Below the pieces are notes generated by a model, which saw nothing but the letters and a program-made list of their open reading frames with translations, searched no databases and was not told the DNA's origin. DNA of 57,035 nucleotides from Gemmatimonadota bacterium (GTDB taxonomy: Bacteria > Latescibacterota > UBA2968 > UBA8231): positions 1-57,035 of the forward strand of contig JABJJN010000069.1 of the NCBI GenBank assembly GCA_018660835.1, given 5' to 3'. The position numbers and the translations under genes are program-made. This document shows, piece by piece, positions 1 through 8,678 of this stretch (its first letter is position 1; each line of letters opens with the position of its first letter).

Positions 1-45
1 GACTTGTTTACGGACTGGTGTTTGTGATTTGTAGCGAACATTGCT

Positions 46-1137
46 TTATGCAATTGCAGTGGTACGTGAGTCACCGACGATCTGCCACAACAACCGGCAC
101 AGAGATTCGCGCTCACCCTTGTTGGCCAACTCGAGTAGCTCATCCAGCATGCTGAAATTGAGATCCGATGTCGGCAACCTGCACAGCAACATGTGACCCA
201 TATCGATGCCGGCCGCTTGCTCCTTCTCTGTGGTCAGCTTTTCGCAAAGCTTCTCTCCAGGAAGCAGCTCGGTGTCACAGAATGACGCATCTGTCGCAGG
301 AAGGTTGTTTGCCGCAAGCAATCTCTTGGCAATGTCCAGCATTCGAACTGCGTCCCCCATCTTCTGAATGCAGATGTCTCCCCGCTGGCCGACGATCATA
401 CTTCGCAGAACCAGCCCCACCGCTTCGTGCATGCTCATGAAATAGCGCTTGGCCTGGGGATGAACTGTCACCGGTCTTCCCACTGCAATCTGCGTCTCGA
501 ACTTGGGGATGACACTACCGCGACTTCGTACGACATTCCCAAAACGAACAGCGATGGACTCCGTCTCGCCTCTTGAAGGCAGATTGAGGGTGATCATTTC
601 GCATAGTCGCTTGGTGGCTCCCATGATGCTCGCCGGTTCAACGGCCTTGTCACTCGAAATCAGGACGAACTTCGCACAGCCCGCTTGCAGCGCCAGTTCG
701 GCAACAGTACGCGTGCCGAGAACATTGTTGATCACTCCCGCTTCAGGATTCTCTTCGACGTATCGAACATGCTTGTATGCTGCTGCGTGGAAGACAACGT
801 CAGGGCTGTGAGTATCGAACAGGCGCGCCATTCTCGGACGTTCAGCCACGTCGGTCATGGACAGAACAATCTCCGTCGGCCCATGCTTGCGCCCAAGACG
901 CTCGTCCAGGTCGTAGATGCCCTGCTCCGAGCGATCAACAGCGATGATCTGCGCAGGCAAGCCGGGAAGGACTGCCTCGCACAGTTTGGAACCAATTGAC
1001 CCTCCGGCGCCTGTAATGAGAATCTTCTTGCCGCGGAGGTAATCCATCGCCTCGGAGAGGTCGAATTGAACTTGCGATCTGCCTAGAAGCAGCTCGGGCG
1101 TAGCGGTTGACTGATTCGACCCCGGTTCTCCATTCAC
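46..1137 (-). CDS. FlaA1/CapD-type nucleotide-sugar 4,6-dehydratase (polysaccharide biosynthesis)
   Basis: Extended SDR that probably oxidises and dehydrates a UDP-HexNAc (UDP-GlcNAc 4,6-dehydratase type) for glycan synthesis in the cytoplasm. Seen: Rossmann glycine motif ITGAGGSIGS, the HAAAYKHV motif, and the SSDKAVEP...MGATK signature, in which Met replaces the usual Tyr of the YxxxK motif, as in FlaA1/PglF enzymes. It corresponds to the soluble catalytic half of PglF/WbpM; the membrane-spanning N-terminal half is absent. The frame is open to a TTG at 1167. I prefer the GTG at 1137, which overlaps the stop of the upstream epimerase as GTGA and keeps the conserved PELLLGR linker. It is the last gene of an epimerase-dehydratase pair. 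Family assignment is sure; the exact substrate is unknown. Confidence 0.9.
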   Translation of the reverse strand: MNGEPGSNQSTATPELLLGRSQVQFDLSEAMDYLRGKKILITGAGGSIGSKLCEAVLPGLPAQIIAVDRSEQGIYDLDERLGRKHGPTEIVLSMTDVAERPRMARLFDTHSPDVVFHAAAYKHVRYVEENPEAGVINNVLGTRTVAELALQAGCAKFVLISSDKAVEPASIMGATKRLCEMITLNLPSRGETESIAVRFGNVVRSRGSVIPKFETQIAVGRPVTVHPQAKRYFMSMHEAVGLVLRSMIVGQRGDICIQKMGDAVRMLDIAKRLLAANNLPATDASFCDTELLPGEKLCEKLTTEKEQAAGIDMGHMLLCRLPTSDLNFSMLDELLELANKGERESLCRLLWQIVGDSRTTAIA

Positions 1138-2084
1138 GTCGAAAGAGTCCCCTGCTGGCGATACCAATCGACGGTCCTTTCCAGACCCTCCGTTGCCTGC
1201 ACCAACGGTTCATAACCCAGGAGCTTCTTTGCTTTCTCGATGGACGCTTGTGACTTGGGCATGTCGCCTGCTCTTGGTGGGCCATACTCAACCTCACCAT
1301 CGACGCCAATCAGTTCACGCAGCTTGTCGATCACACGGTTCAGATCCCACGAATCTCCGCAGGCAATATTGAACGCCTCTCCGGAAGCATCAGGAGCCGA
1401 TGCCGCCCTCAGATTCGCGTCCACCACATTATCGATATACGTCCAGTCCCTCGAGATCGTCCCATCTCCGTGGATAGTGAGCTTTCGTCCCTCCAACAAT
1501 CCTGCAGCGAAAATCGCGATGAATGCGGCGTAGGCGGAGTTCGGATCCATCCTCGGTCCGAACACATTGAAATAGCGCAAGGAGACCGTCTCCAGTCCGT
1601 AGAGCTCCGTAAATACTTTGCAATACTTCTCGCCAGCCAGCTTGGAAACCGCATAGGGCGACATCGGTTCCAGTTCCCCCACGTCTTCCACGAGCGGAAA
1701 GTCCTCTCTCTTCCCATAGACCGAGGAGGATGACGCACTTACAACGCGTCGAACGCCGGCTTCCTTCGCCGCATGAAGCACGTTCAGCGTCCCGCCGACA
1801 TTTACGTCATTCGACGCAACCGGATTGTCCACAGACCGGGGCACTGAGCGCAGCGCTCCTTGATGCAGGACATAGTCGGCCCCAGCAACAGCTCGACGCA
1901 CTTGCTCGAGATGGCACAGATCCCCCTCGATGACTTCTATGCGATCTGCAAAGGGAGCGAGATGCACTTGCTTCCCCGTAGAAAAGTCGTCGAAGACGCG
2001 GACCTGCTCACCGCGCTCAAGCAACGCTTCCACGAGATGGGAGCCGATGAATCCGGCACCACCGGTGACTACGTAGAGAGCCAT
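1134..2084 (-). CDS. NAD-dependent nucleotide-sugar epimerase/dehydratase
   Basis: Extended SDR of the UDP-glucose 4-epimerase/WbpP group, 316 residues, the normal length. Seen: N-terminal VTGGAGFIGSHLVE NAD motif, DDFSTG after the second strand (acidic residue favouring NAD over NADP), the SSSSVYG serine motif, the YAVSK catalytic Tyr-Lys pair, and RYFNVFGPR near the substrate site. It probably interconverts UDP-sugars (Glc/Gal or GlcNAc/GalNAc type) for the same glycan as its neighbours. ATG start; its stop overlaps the start of the next dehydratase, so the two are translationally coupled. The 405-base divergent gap upstream should hold the promoter. Substrate cannot be told from sequence alone. 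Confidence 0.9.
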   Translation of the reverse strand: MALYVVTGGAGFIGSHLVEALLERGEQVRVFDDFSTGKQVHLAPFADRIEVIEGDLCHLEQVRRAVAGADYVLHQGALRSVPRSVDNPVASNDVNVGGTLNVLHAAKEAGVRRVVSASSSSVYGKREDFPLVEDVGELEPMSPYAVSKLAGEKYCKVFTELYGLETVSLRYFNVFGPRMDPNSAYAAFIAIFAAGLLEGRKLTIHGDGTISRDWTYIDNVVDANLRAASAPDASGEAFNIACGDSWDLNRVIDKLRELIGVDGEVEYGPPRAGDMPKSQASIEKAKKLLGYEPLVQATEGLERTVDWYRQQGTLST

Positions 2085-2271
2085 GTGTTTCCAAACGGTG
2101 TAGAAATGGAAATAGCCACAGATCTTACTCCGAAGGGGGATGATCTAAGGGGTCTTGGTATTGCAGGGGGACCCACTCAGGTCGGCGAGATCGCACCCGC
2201 TGGTGATCCAGCGAGACTCGATTTTCGTATACTTCGGAACGCTGTAGCTATTGAGGCAGAGGCTTGCCCGT

Positions 2272-2301
2272 GTATGATTGGCCACGTGTATGGTTGGCCA
2301 G
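2272..2301. repeat. Two 14-base direct repeats, possible operator
   Basis: GTATGATTGGCCAC (2272-2285) and GTATGGTTGGCCAG (2288-2301) differ at two positions and repeat with a 16-base period. Each contains the palindromic core TTGGCCA. The position between divergent genes fits a regulator binding site, but this is inference. Confidence 0.4.
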
Positions 2302-2384
2302 TGAGGTGACTGTAATAGATAGAAAATAATCAGCAAATCCCTGACTCGTCAAGGACGAATCCCCGTGCCCGTCGTCGCTCATCC

Positions 2385-2413
2385 TTGATAATGTCCGACT
2401 CTTTCGCTAGATC
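2385..2413 (+). promoter_or_regulatory. Possible sigma-70 promoter for the TolC gene
   Basis: TTGATA (2385-2390), 17-base spacer, TAGATC (2408-2413). The -35 matches 5 of 6 consensus positions and the -10 only 3, so this is weak. It lies 77 bases before the TolC start. Confidence 0.3.
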
Positions 2414-2489
2414 TCTCTTATCGGCTGATCAATGAGAAATCGCTTCCTTTGGTCGGCTTGGAAACTAACACCCTTATTTCTGGCTGGCT

Positions 2490-4118
2490 ATGATCTACCT
2501 CACATATCGGCTCGTACGTGTCTGTCGCTTCGCCATTCTTCTGACATTGGCGATGACTCCCCTCTCCGCATGGGCGGGCCCTGATTCAACACTGACCGCA
2601 GACACAACGGATCCGTTGCAGGCCCGAACCGATTCTGTGGTCACCGCAGTCGACTCCAGCGTCACGGCGGACTCAGTAGTCAGCGTTTCGACTGACACGG
2701 CTGACACAATTGACACGTCCGCGTTAGGTGTCTTGTCCCTGGAGGACTGTGTAACCCTCGCACTGGCGCACAACCTCCAGCATCAGAGCAACCTCCGGCA
2801 GTTCGAGTCCACACGGGAGCAACTACGGCGAGCCAAGGCCCCTTTCGAACTGAACGCTGACGCCAATCTGACACTGCCCAACTACCGGGATGAGCGCGAC
2901 ACCTTTGAAAGCGAGGCGCTGACCAGTCGCTTTCGAGCCGAGAACACGCGCTTCATCTATTCGGGCCAGCTGCAGTTGTCTCAGCGTATACCACACGCCG
3001 GTCGCGTATCAATCACCAGCAACACCTTACGCAACGATTTTTCATCAAATCGCAGCCAGGACTTTCTGGAATACTTCGGTGACGTGCAATTCGGCTACAG
3101 ACACGAAATCCTCAACCGTGCCGATGAGGAGATTCAGCTGCGGCGGGCAGAACTGAACTATGACATTGGCCGTACGAATGTCGAGTTCTTGATACTGAAC
3201 CTCGAAGCACGAACGACAAACAGCTTTTACGATCTCGTACAGGGTGTCCGACAGCTTGATATCCAGAAACAGCGCCTTGAGCAATCGACGGCCGCTCTGG
3301 ATCTGGCGAAGCGCAAATTCGAGATCGGCCTGATCGCCGAAGTACAGGCATTGCGCCTTGAGGTCGAGAAACTTCGCGCCGAAGCGGCCTATGCTCAGGC
3401 AGCGACATCGATCGAAGGGCAACGCGATGCCTTGCGACAGATGCTGGGCATGGAGATGTCCGACCCTCTCGAGATCGCTACGGATGTGAGCTATACACTG
3501 TATCCCGTCGACGAGACCACGGCCGTCGGCATCGGCTTGACGCGACGCACGGACATGGCAGAGGCACTGATCCGCAACCGCATCAGTGAACTCGACGTCG
3601 AGTTGACGAAGAAGCGTGTCGGGCCCTCGGCCACGCTGAACACCTCGGTGAGCCTGCGTGGCCGCGGCGAGGATCCGGGAGAGGTAGGATCGACCTTTGA
3701 GCGTAACCTGGTCTCTGCCCGCATCGATGTGCAGTTGCCACTGTTGGATGGCGGCGATCGGCGCGGCACCATGCGACAAGCGGAAATCGGTCTAGAACGC
3801 AGCAAACTGTCAGAGGAGCAGATTCGACGCCAGGTCATCCGCGAGGTCCGCCAGGCTGTTCGTTCTGTGCAGGAGGCAGAACGCCAGATCGGCCTGCGCG
3901 AAAAGGCCCAGGATGTGGCCGAACGAACCTTCGATGTGGAAAACAGCCGCTTCGAGCTTGGCCTCGCCGACAGTCAGCAGTTGCTCGATGCACAGACCGA
4001 TCTGACTCAGGCCCGCACAGACGCATTGAATGCAATCATCTCTTACCAGCGATCGCTGCAGGATTTGCGTTTGGCGACGATGGCGGAGCCTTACGAGGTG
4101 ATCGACTTCGAGGAGTAA
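2490..4118 (+). CDS. TolC-family outer-membrane efflux channel
   Basis: Outer-membrane factor that forms the exit duct of tripartite efflux pumps or type I secretion systems. Seen: an N-terminal signal peptide with a hydrophobic stretch around residues 12-29 ending at AWA; a Thr/Asp/Ser/Val-rich low-complexity linker at about residues 31-75; then two long alpha-helical repeats typical of OEP domains, with heptad-like helices (about 210-300 and 420-520) and the late LGLADSQQLLDAQTDLTQAR helix. 542 residues is slightly longer than TolC because of the linker. No pump or membrane-fusion gene lies beside it, so its partner is elsewhere; it may export material linked to the glycan cluster, but that is a guess. 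Its 3' end overlaps the convergent comF-like gene by 28 bases. Confidence 0.9.
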   Translation: MIYLTYRLVRVCRFAILLTLAMTPLSAWAGPDSTLTADTTDPLQARTDSVVTAVDSSVTADSVVSVSTDTADTIDTSALGVLSLEDCVTLALAHNLQHQSNLRQFESTREQLRRAKAPFELNADANLTLPNYRDERDTFESEALTSRFRAENTRFIYSGQLQLSQRIPHAGRVSITSNTLRNDFSSNRSQDFLEYFGDVQFGYRHEILNRADEEIQLRRAELNYDIGRTNVEFLILNLEARTTNSFYDLVQGVRQLDIQKQRLEQSTAALDLAKRKFEIGLIAEVQALRLEVEKLRAEAAYAQAATSIEGQRDALRQMLGMEMSDPLEIATDVSYTLYPVDETTAVGIGLTRRTDMAEALIRNRISELDVELTKKRVGPSATLNTSVSLRGRGEDPGEVGSTFERNLVSARIDVQLPLLDGGDRRGTMRQAEIGLERSKLSEEQIRRQVIREVRQAVRSVQEAERQIGLREKAQDVAERTFDVENSRFELGLADSQQLLDAQTDLTQARTDALNAIISYQRSLQDLRLATMAEPYEVIDFEE

Positions 4119-5050
4119 ACCGGATCAGCTGGCGTTAGAGGCCAGCCGGGCCCGTCCGGATCGACATCACGCAGTGCGATGGCTGCCACGACGGCGACCA
4201 GCTGCAGGTCCGGCCTCACATGCAAGATCGCTCGACCACATGCGTCGAGAGTTGCCCCCGTCGTCAGAACGTCATCGACGAGGCCGACCACGCCAGATTG
4301 CGGAATCACCTCAAGTTCCAACGCTCGGACAGCGAATGCACCTCGCAAATTGGCTGTGCGTTCCTCTGCACTAACGGCGAGCGCCTGCTGTGTTGTTGCC
4401 CGGGTGCGTGTTGAGGCTCTTGGAATGAGCGTCGTGTTCGTCGTATCTGCTACCCCTCGAGCGATCAACTCCGCCTGGTTGTAACCGCGCTCCCGCTGAC
4501 GCGACGGGTGCAGGGGAACAGCGACGAGCGCATCGAGAGATGGCATCATCGAATCAGATCCGATCCAGTTACCAACCTGGCGTCCCAGTTTTCTGTTCCC
4601 ATTGAACTTGAGAGCATGGACTGCTTCACGCAGGGGGCCCTCGAACGCACCCAAAGCCACCCCCCTGCGGAACGCACAGTCAGGCGGCCAGGACGAGCAG
4701 GTTGGACAACCGCCGGCTCCGTCAATGACCTGGGCTGCGTCCGTGACCTCTGCTCCACCACCGGCTTCTGCTTTGACTCGGGCCTCTGCACCATGTCGAT
4801 CTCTGGCACCGGCCACATCGTCCGCAGATTCCTTCCGTCTGCTCGGTGCCATACACCGTGGACAACGAGCCACTGACTGTTCAAGAATCGTCGCGATGCA
4901 TACCTCGCAGGTCCCACAGCGGGGGACTGCCGACTCGACACACTGAGCCGCGGTGTCGATCAATTGATCACACAGAATGCAGTGGGGTGGATAGATGAAG
5001 GCCTGCAGTGTCCGACCGAGCGCGGCGACATCTAGTGTTGGCTGCTTCAC
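4091..5050 (-). CDS. comF: ComF-family phosphoribosyltransferase-like protein
   Basis: Cytoplasmic protein of the ComF/GntX family, involved in DNA uptake in naturally competent bacteria; biochemical role poorly defined. Seen: N-terminal zinc-ribbon cysteines (CILC, then CGTCEVC and CPRC within about residues 20-65), a spacer rich in Ala/Glu/Asp that is longer than usual (about 75-115), CPTCSSW, then the type I phosphoribosyltransferase domain with PLHPSRQRERGYNQAE and the PRPP loop VVGLVDDVLTTGATLDAC near residue 260. 319 residues against about 230 for typical ComF, the excess being the Ala-rich spacer. GTG start with a strong GGAGGAT ribosome site six bases upstream. No competence genes are adjacent. 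Confidence 0.88.
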   Translation of the reverse strand: MKQPTLDVAALGRTLQAFIYPPHCILCDQLIDTAAQCVESAVPRCGTCEVCIATILEQSVARCPRCMAPSRRKESADDVAGARDRHGAEARVKAEAGGGAEVTDAAQVIDGAGGCPTCSSWPPDCAFRRGVALGAFEGPLREAVHALKFNGNRKLGRQVGNWIGSDSMMPSLDALVAVPLHPSRQRERGYNQAELIARGVADTTNTTLIPRASTRTRATTQQALAVSAEERTANLRGAFAVRALELEVIPQSGVVGLVDDVLTTGATLDACGRAILHVRPDLQLVAVVAAIALRDVDPDGPGWPLTPADPVYSSKSITS

Positions 5051-5709
5051 AGAAGATCCTCCGAAGTGTCTTCAACTGGTAGCACCCAGGATTCGCCACC
5101 GCATTTTCTTGAGGCAGATTCGCGAATAGTGGGATAGACAGAAGATCAGTAGCGATCACCGTGCCACGTACGTGCTGCCGGTGAGGAACTCAGAACACTC
5201 TGTCACCTCTTTGAACCACTTCCGAGACATTTGGACCCACTTGATGCTGGCCTTTGTGCGGCAATATTGACTTGCTGATCCGACGCCTTGCCTACGCCGC
5301 TGATCGAAATCCCGACACTCCAACCGCCGTTGCTCGTCAGACCCTGGATCGCGCTGTGATGGACTGGCAGATCTTTTGCGTGGGACTGACGCGTTTGAGA
5401 AGGTAATAGGACAACATGCAGGTGCCTTGGTGCCCTTACGGCGACTTGGCGGGATTGGCTGTACTCAGGCTTGATTACAGAGAGTCTCAGCTTACCATCT
5501 CAAGTCCTGCATCAGGCCGACAGAGTCCCAATGTGCGACTAGCTTGATGCACGAGAGGGAAACGCTCTATACGACACACAGCCCTTGCATGGCCAGACAC
5601 AAAGCACGTAGGGCGCATTCGCTGGAGGCCAGAATTTCTAACATGATCATAGGGCACGGAAGCAAAGGAAGAACGTCACTACGTTCGCCACCAGGTCAGA
5701 TCGGGAAAG
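5051..5709. other. Gene-poor interval, possibly with decayed coding remnants
   Basis: 659 bases without a convincing gene. Around 5274-5400 one plus frame reads as protein-like sequence (LIRRLAYAADRNPD... then MDWQIF), and at about 5359-5490 another plus frame continues in similar style (FEKVIGQHAGALVPLRRLGG) until a stop. This could be a frameshifted fragment of an old gene, but I cannot name a family. The stretch just before 5710 should include the GntR promoter. No RNA gene seen. Confidence 0.35.
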
Positions 5710-6087
5710 GTGTTATCTGAATTGGAGAATTCTGTCGAGTGTATCGCAAGCCGACTGCGTCAACAGCTTCTTGCGGGCGACATGCCCGAAGACGTCCCTT
5801 TGCCAAGTGTCCGTACACTGGCACGCAGACATTCCGTTGGCCCAGCCACCGTTCAGGCCGCCTACCGTGCACTCGCGGCGGAGGGTCTCGTCAGGTCAAG
5901 ACCGCGCGTCGGGTGGTTCGTCGTACTGAGAGCGGGTCAGATACGCAGAAGAAAGGCTTTGGCGAGCCTGCGAATGAGCATTCAGCCGCCGCTACGCGGG
6001 GCACTGGCCTCAGGATTAAGTCGCCATCTCGTTCGCCGTGAAATCCTGCGCGCCTTGTCTCGACGAACTGCTGACCCGGTTGACTGA
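5710..6087 (+). CDS. Short GntR-family (YtrA-like) transcriptional regulator
   Basis: DNA-binding repressor-type protein of 125 residues. Seen: a winged helix-turn-helix at about residues 10-75 with the GntR signature LPSVRTLARRHSVGPATVQAAYRAL followed by the wing AEGLVRSRPRVGWFVV. Only about 50 basic residues follow, so there is no FCD/UTRA effector domain; the size fits the YtrA subgroup, which usually lies next to ABC transporter genes. None is present here; the neighbours are comF and a glycosyltransferase. GTG start preceded by GGGAAAGG, although that ribosome site nearly abuts the start. The Arg-rich C terminus is unusual. Target unknown. Confidence 0.75.
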   Translation: MLSELENSVECIASRLRQQLLAGDMPEDVPLPSVRTLARRHSVGPATVQAAYRALAAEGLVRSRPRVGWFVVLRAGQIRRRKALASLRMSIQPPLRGALASGLSRHLVRREILRALSRRTADPVD

Positions 6088-6121
6088 CTGCGACTAGGGC
6101 TAACCTACGCGGGTTTGGACT

Positions 6122-7282
6122 CTATCCGACCGCAGTAGCACTGCGTCGAGTATGCAACGCTTCATAGAGCGCGCCAGTCTTCGCCGCCATCCCGGCGAGA
6201 GAGAACTTCTGCACCTGCCGCTGACCTATTGCCACAAGTCCCTTGCTGCCCGTAGAGTCCGACAGAAGGCGTCGAATGTGAACGGCGATACCGTCGACGT
6301 CACCAGCCTCTGCCAACATCCCCGCTTCCCCCACGACCTCTGCCACCCCTCCCACGTCAGTAGCGACGACGGGGCACCCCATGGCCATGGCCTCTATCAG
6401 TGCCCCCGGCAACCCTTCACTGCGACTTGGCAATACGAAAACGTCAAACGCCGCAAGCCAGGGTCGTACGTCGTCGACAGCCCCGGTAAATAGCGTTCGA
6501 TCTGCAATTTTCAGGATCTGAGCCTGCTGTTCAAGATCTTGCCGGAGAGCACCATCGCCGACAATGCAGATCTGCACATCATCGATCTGAGGTGCCACCT
6601 TGGCAGCCGCGCGAAGAAGATCGATCGTGCTTTTTTCCGGGGTGAGACTGCCTACCGTTCCAATTACGGGACCTGGTGGCAGAGCATCCGGACGCTCAGT
6701 GTCCGATGCAGGACAGAAGTGTGTCAGGTCGATGCCATTGTGGATGACGTGGATTTGGTCCGCTTCACTGATGCCCGCCTCGGCCACCTGCTCAACGATC
6801 CTCTCACTGATACTGATCCTCGCGTCGGTGAATCGGGCGCAAGCACGCTCACACCTACGTAGAATCGCTGGTCGCACGCCTCGTCCCGTGATCTCGCTTG
6901 CCATCCCGTGGTAGGTATGCGCGATGGCCGGCACGCCGGCACGCCGGGCGGCGTATCGCCCCAGTAGGCCCGATTTGGAAATGTGAGTATGGACAATGTC
7001 ATACTGGCGGCGACGAATAACCTGGGAGAGCTCACGGAAAGCCCGAACATCTGCCCACGGGGAGATCTCTCTCTGTAGATGCTCGATCCGATGACACCGC
7101 AGTCCTGTGGCAGCCGCATCGTCCCAGACGCTGCGTTCGTGGGCCTCACTCTGGCCTGCTGCGATTTCAACTTCGAATGTCGTTGGGTCAAGACTGCGGG
7201 CCAGGTCGATCACGTGGCGTGACGCCCCCCGTGTGACCAGGCGGGTGATGACCTGCAGAACGCGGATTTTGCGGTCGCTCAA
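6122..7282 (-). CDS. GT4-family glycosyltransferase
   Basis: GT-B fold retaining glycosyltransferase that transfers a sugar from a nucleotide-sugar donor to a growing glycan on the cytoplasmic membrane face. Seen: N-terminal RVLQVITRLVTRGASRHV, the acceptor-side HTHISKSGLLGRYAAR and HTYHGM, the donor-domain VIGTVGSLTPEKS, then the E-x7-E motif region SRSEGLPGALIEAMAMGCPVVATDVGG that binds the donor. 386 residues is normal. The start is a TTG six bases after the stop of the upstream dehydratase, so it is the last gene of the coupled minus-strand cluster. Donor and acceptor cannot be predicted from sequence. Confidence 0.9.
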   Translation of the reverse strand: MSDRKIRVLQVITRLVTRGASRHVIDLARSLDPTTFEVEIAAGQSEAHERSVWDDAAATGLRCHRIEHLQREISPWADVRAFRELSQVIRRRQYDIVHTHISKSGLLGRYAARRAGVPAIAHTYHGMASEITGRGVRPAILRRCERACARFTDARISISERIVEQVAEAGISEADQIHVIHNGIDLTHFCPASDTERPDALPPGPVIGTVGSLTPEKSTIDLLRAAAKVAPQIDDVQICIVGDGALRQDLEQQAQILKIADRTLFTGAVDDVRPWLAAFDVFVLPSRSEGLPGALIEAMAMGCPVVATDVGGVAEVVGEAGMLAEAGDVDGIAVHIRRLLSDSTGSKGLVAIGQRQVQKFSLAGMAAKTGALYEALHTRRSATAVG

Positions 7283-7288
7283 ATCAGA

Positions 7289-8323
7289 CTACAACCCGTC
7301 CAACAACCCATTGTCTCTCAGATACCCCCGCAGTTCCTCTCGTGACATCGGCGTTTGCAGCGACGAGTTGTACGCAGCGGATGCCTTAGCAGGAACCTGA
7401 CCAGCGTATTCGTGGATCGTTTCCTGATACACCGCCTCCAACGCCGGCAGCACGACGAAGTGCTTCTCAAGCTCAATCGTGCGTCGCACCTCTTCCTCGT
7501 TCACCAACTCTTCGTAGATCTTCTCAGCAGGACGATGCCCCGTGACGCGCACCTCGATGGATGCGGCATCGTGGCCAAATTCGGGAGCCAGCTCCTCCAC
7601 CATAGCTATGGCCAGATCCTCGATCCGGATCACCGGCATTTTTGTGACAAAAACCTCACCACCCTGAGCCCAAAAGACGGCATCCACAACCAGCTGGACG
7701 GCCTGACTCAGGGTCATGATGAACCGCGTCATGTCTGGGTCTGTCAGTGTGACGGGACCACCAGCACGGATCTGGTTGGCAAATACGGGAATCACAGACC
7801 CCCGTGAACCCAGGACATTCCCAAAACGCGAAGACGCGAGGATGGGCCTCTTTCCCCGTCTTTGCGCATTAGCGGCCGTAATGAGGCGCTCACACATGAG
7901 CTTCGTCGTCCCCATCACACTGGTTGGATTCACCGCCTTGTCCGTTGAGTTGAACAGAACTCTCTCTGCATTGGCGGCAATCCCAGCATCAATCACATTC
8001 TGCGTACCGAGGATGTTGTTCTGCACCGCCTCCATCGGTGAATCTTCGCATACCGGTGCATTCTTGTAGGCTGCAGCGTGCATGACAATGTCCACGCCAT
8101 GAGCCCGAAGAAACAATCGATCTCTATCACGCACATCACAGATATAGAGATGGACATTGTCGGGCACCTCCTGACGCAGATAGAAAATCCCTGCTTCGTT
8201 GTTATCGATCCCGACGATTTCAGCGGGACCAAGCGCCAGAATCTGGTGCAGAAGCTCCTTACCAACTGTTCCGCAGGCACCGGTAATCATCACCTTCTTG
8301 CCTGCCCAGGGGTTCTCAGCCAT
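7289..8323 (-). CDS. FlaA1/CapD-type nucleotide-sugar dehydratase, second copy
   Basis: SDR of the UDP-N-acetylglucosamine 4,6-dehydratase group. Seen: MITGACGTVGKELL NAD motif (Cys replaces a usual Gly), HAAAYKNAPVCEDSP, NSTDKAVNPTSVMGTTK (MxxxK catalytic pair), SRFGNVLGSRGSVIP and the C-terminal GHRPAEKIYEELVNEEE. It resembles 46-1137 in plan but is clearly divergent, so probably acts on a different intermediate. An earlier in-frame codon exists at 8350, but the ATG at 8323 has a good ribosome site (GGAAGGTGA) and overlaps the thioredoxin stop by eight bases, the common style in this cluster. Confidence 0.9.
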   Translation of the reverse strand: MAENPWAGKKVMITGACGTVGKELLHQILALGPAEIVGIDNNEAGIFYLRQEVPDNVHLYICDVRDRDRLFLRAHGVDIVMHAAAYKNAPVCEDSPMEAVQNNILGTQNVIDAGIAANAERVLFNSTDKAVNPTSVMGTTKLMCERLITAANAQRRGKRPILASSRFGNVLGSRGSVIPVFANQIRAGGPVTLTDPDMTRFIMTLSQAVQLVVDAVFWAQGGEVFVTKMPVIRIEDLAIAMVEELAPEFGHDAASIEVRVTGHRPAEKIYEELVNEEEVRRTIELEKHFVVLPALEAVYQETIHEYAGQVPAKASAAYNSSLQTPMSREELRGYLRDNGLLDGL

Positions 8324-8678
8324 CTGTGTCACCTTCCGGGCCACCTGCAATCAGGGCCTCGTCAATAAGACCACGCAACTTTCGTTCGGTCTGTGCTGCC
8401 GTCAGAGAACCCGTCGAAGCGCCCCCTGCAAACATCATGTATGTGGGCAGACCCTTGATATTGAGACGATCTGCCAGCCCTCGATTGCGATCGACATTCA
8501 CCTTCGCCACGCGAATACGCCCTTCATACTCCACGGCCAGCCTGTCGACGATAGGTTCCATCATCTTACAGGGTGGACACCAGGAAGCCCAGAAATCGAC
8601 GAACACGGGCCGATGGTGCATGAGCACCTCCGTATCAAAGCTGGCGTCGGTTACCTCAATGCTCGTCTCAGTAGTCAA
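8316..8678 (-). CDS. Thioredoxin
   Basis: Small dithiol oxidoreductase with the complete core: VFVDFWASWCPPCKMMEPIVDRL (active site WCPPC rather than WCGPC), KVNVDRNRGLADRLNIKGLPTYMMF with the conserved cis-Pro, and no signal peptide, so cytoplasmic. I take the TTG at 8678, which has GAGG six bases upstream and overlaps the preceding gene by 11 bases; a further TTG at 8690 is possible. A thioredoxin inside a glycan operon is unusual. Immediately after an SqdB-like gene and near a sulfotransferase it may supply reducing power for a sulfur-transfer step or keep cysteines of the neighbour reduced; that role is inference. Confidence 0.88.
   Translation of the reverse strand: MTTETSIEVTDASFDTEVLMHHRPVFVDFWASWCPPCKMMEPIVDRLAVEYEGRIRVAKVNVDRNRGLADRLNIKGLPTYMMFAGGASTGSLTAAQTERKLRGLIDEALIAGGPEGDTDG

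Larger units (their letters stand above)
2085..2489. other. Divergent intergenic region between epimerase and TolC genes
   Basis: 405 bases between two divergently transcribed genes, so it should carry promoters for both. I see a 14-base direct repeat at 2272-2301 and a possible sigma-70 promoter for the plus strand at 2385-2413. The short open frames here have no recognisable protein character. No structured RNA is evident. Confidence 0.5.

Noticed and set aside
1860..2309. 149-codon open frame over the epimerase start and the intergenic region
   Set aside because: Begins inside the epimerase on the opposite strand and has no ribosome site or domain character.
3045..3779. 244-codon open frame on the minus strand
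   Set aside because: Lies wholly inside the TolC-family gene, has no ribosome site and no family features; a shadow of GC-rich codons.
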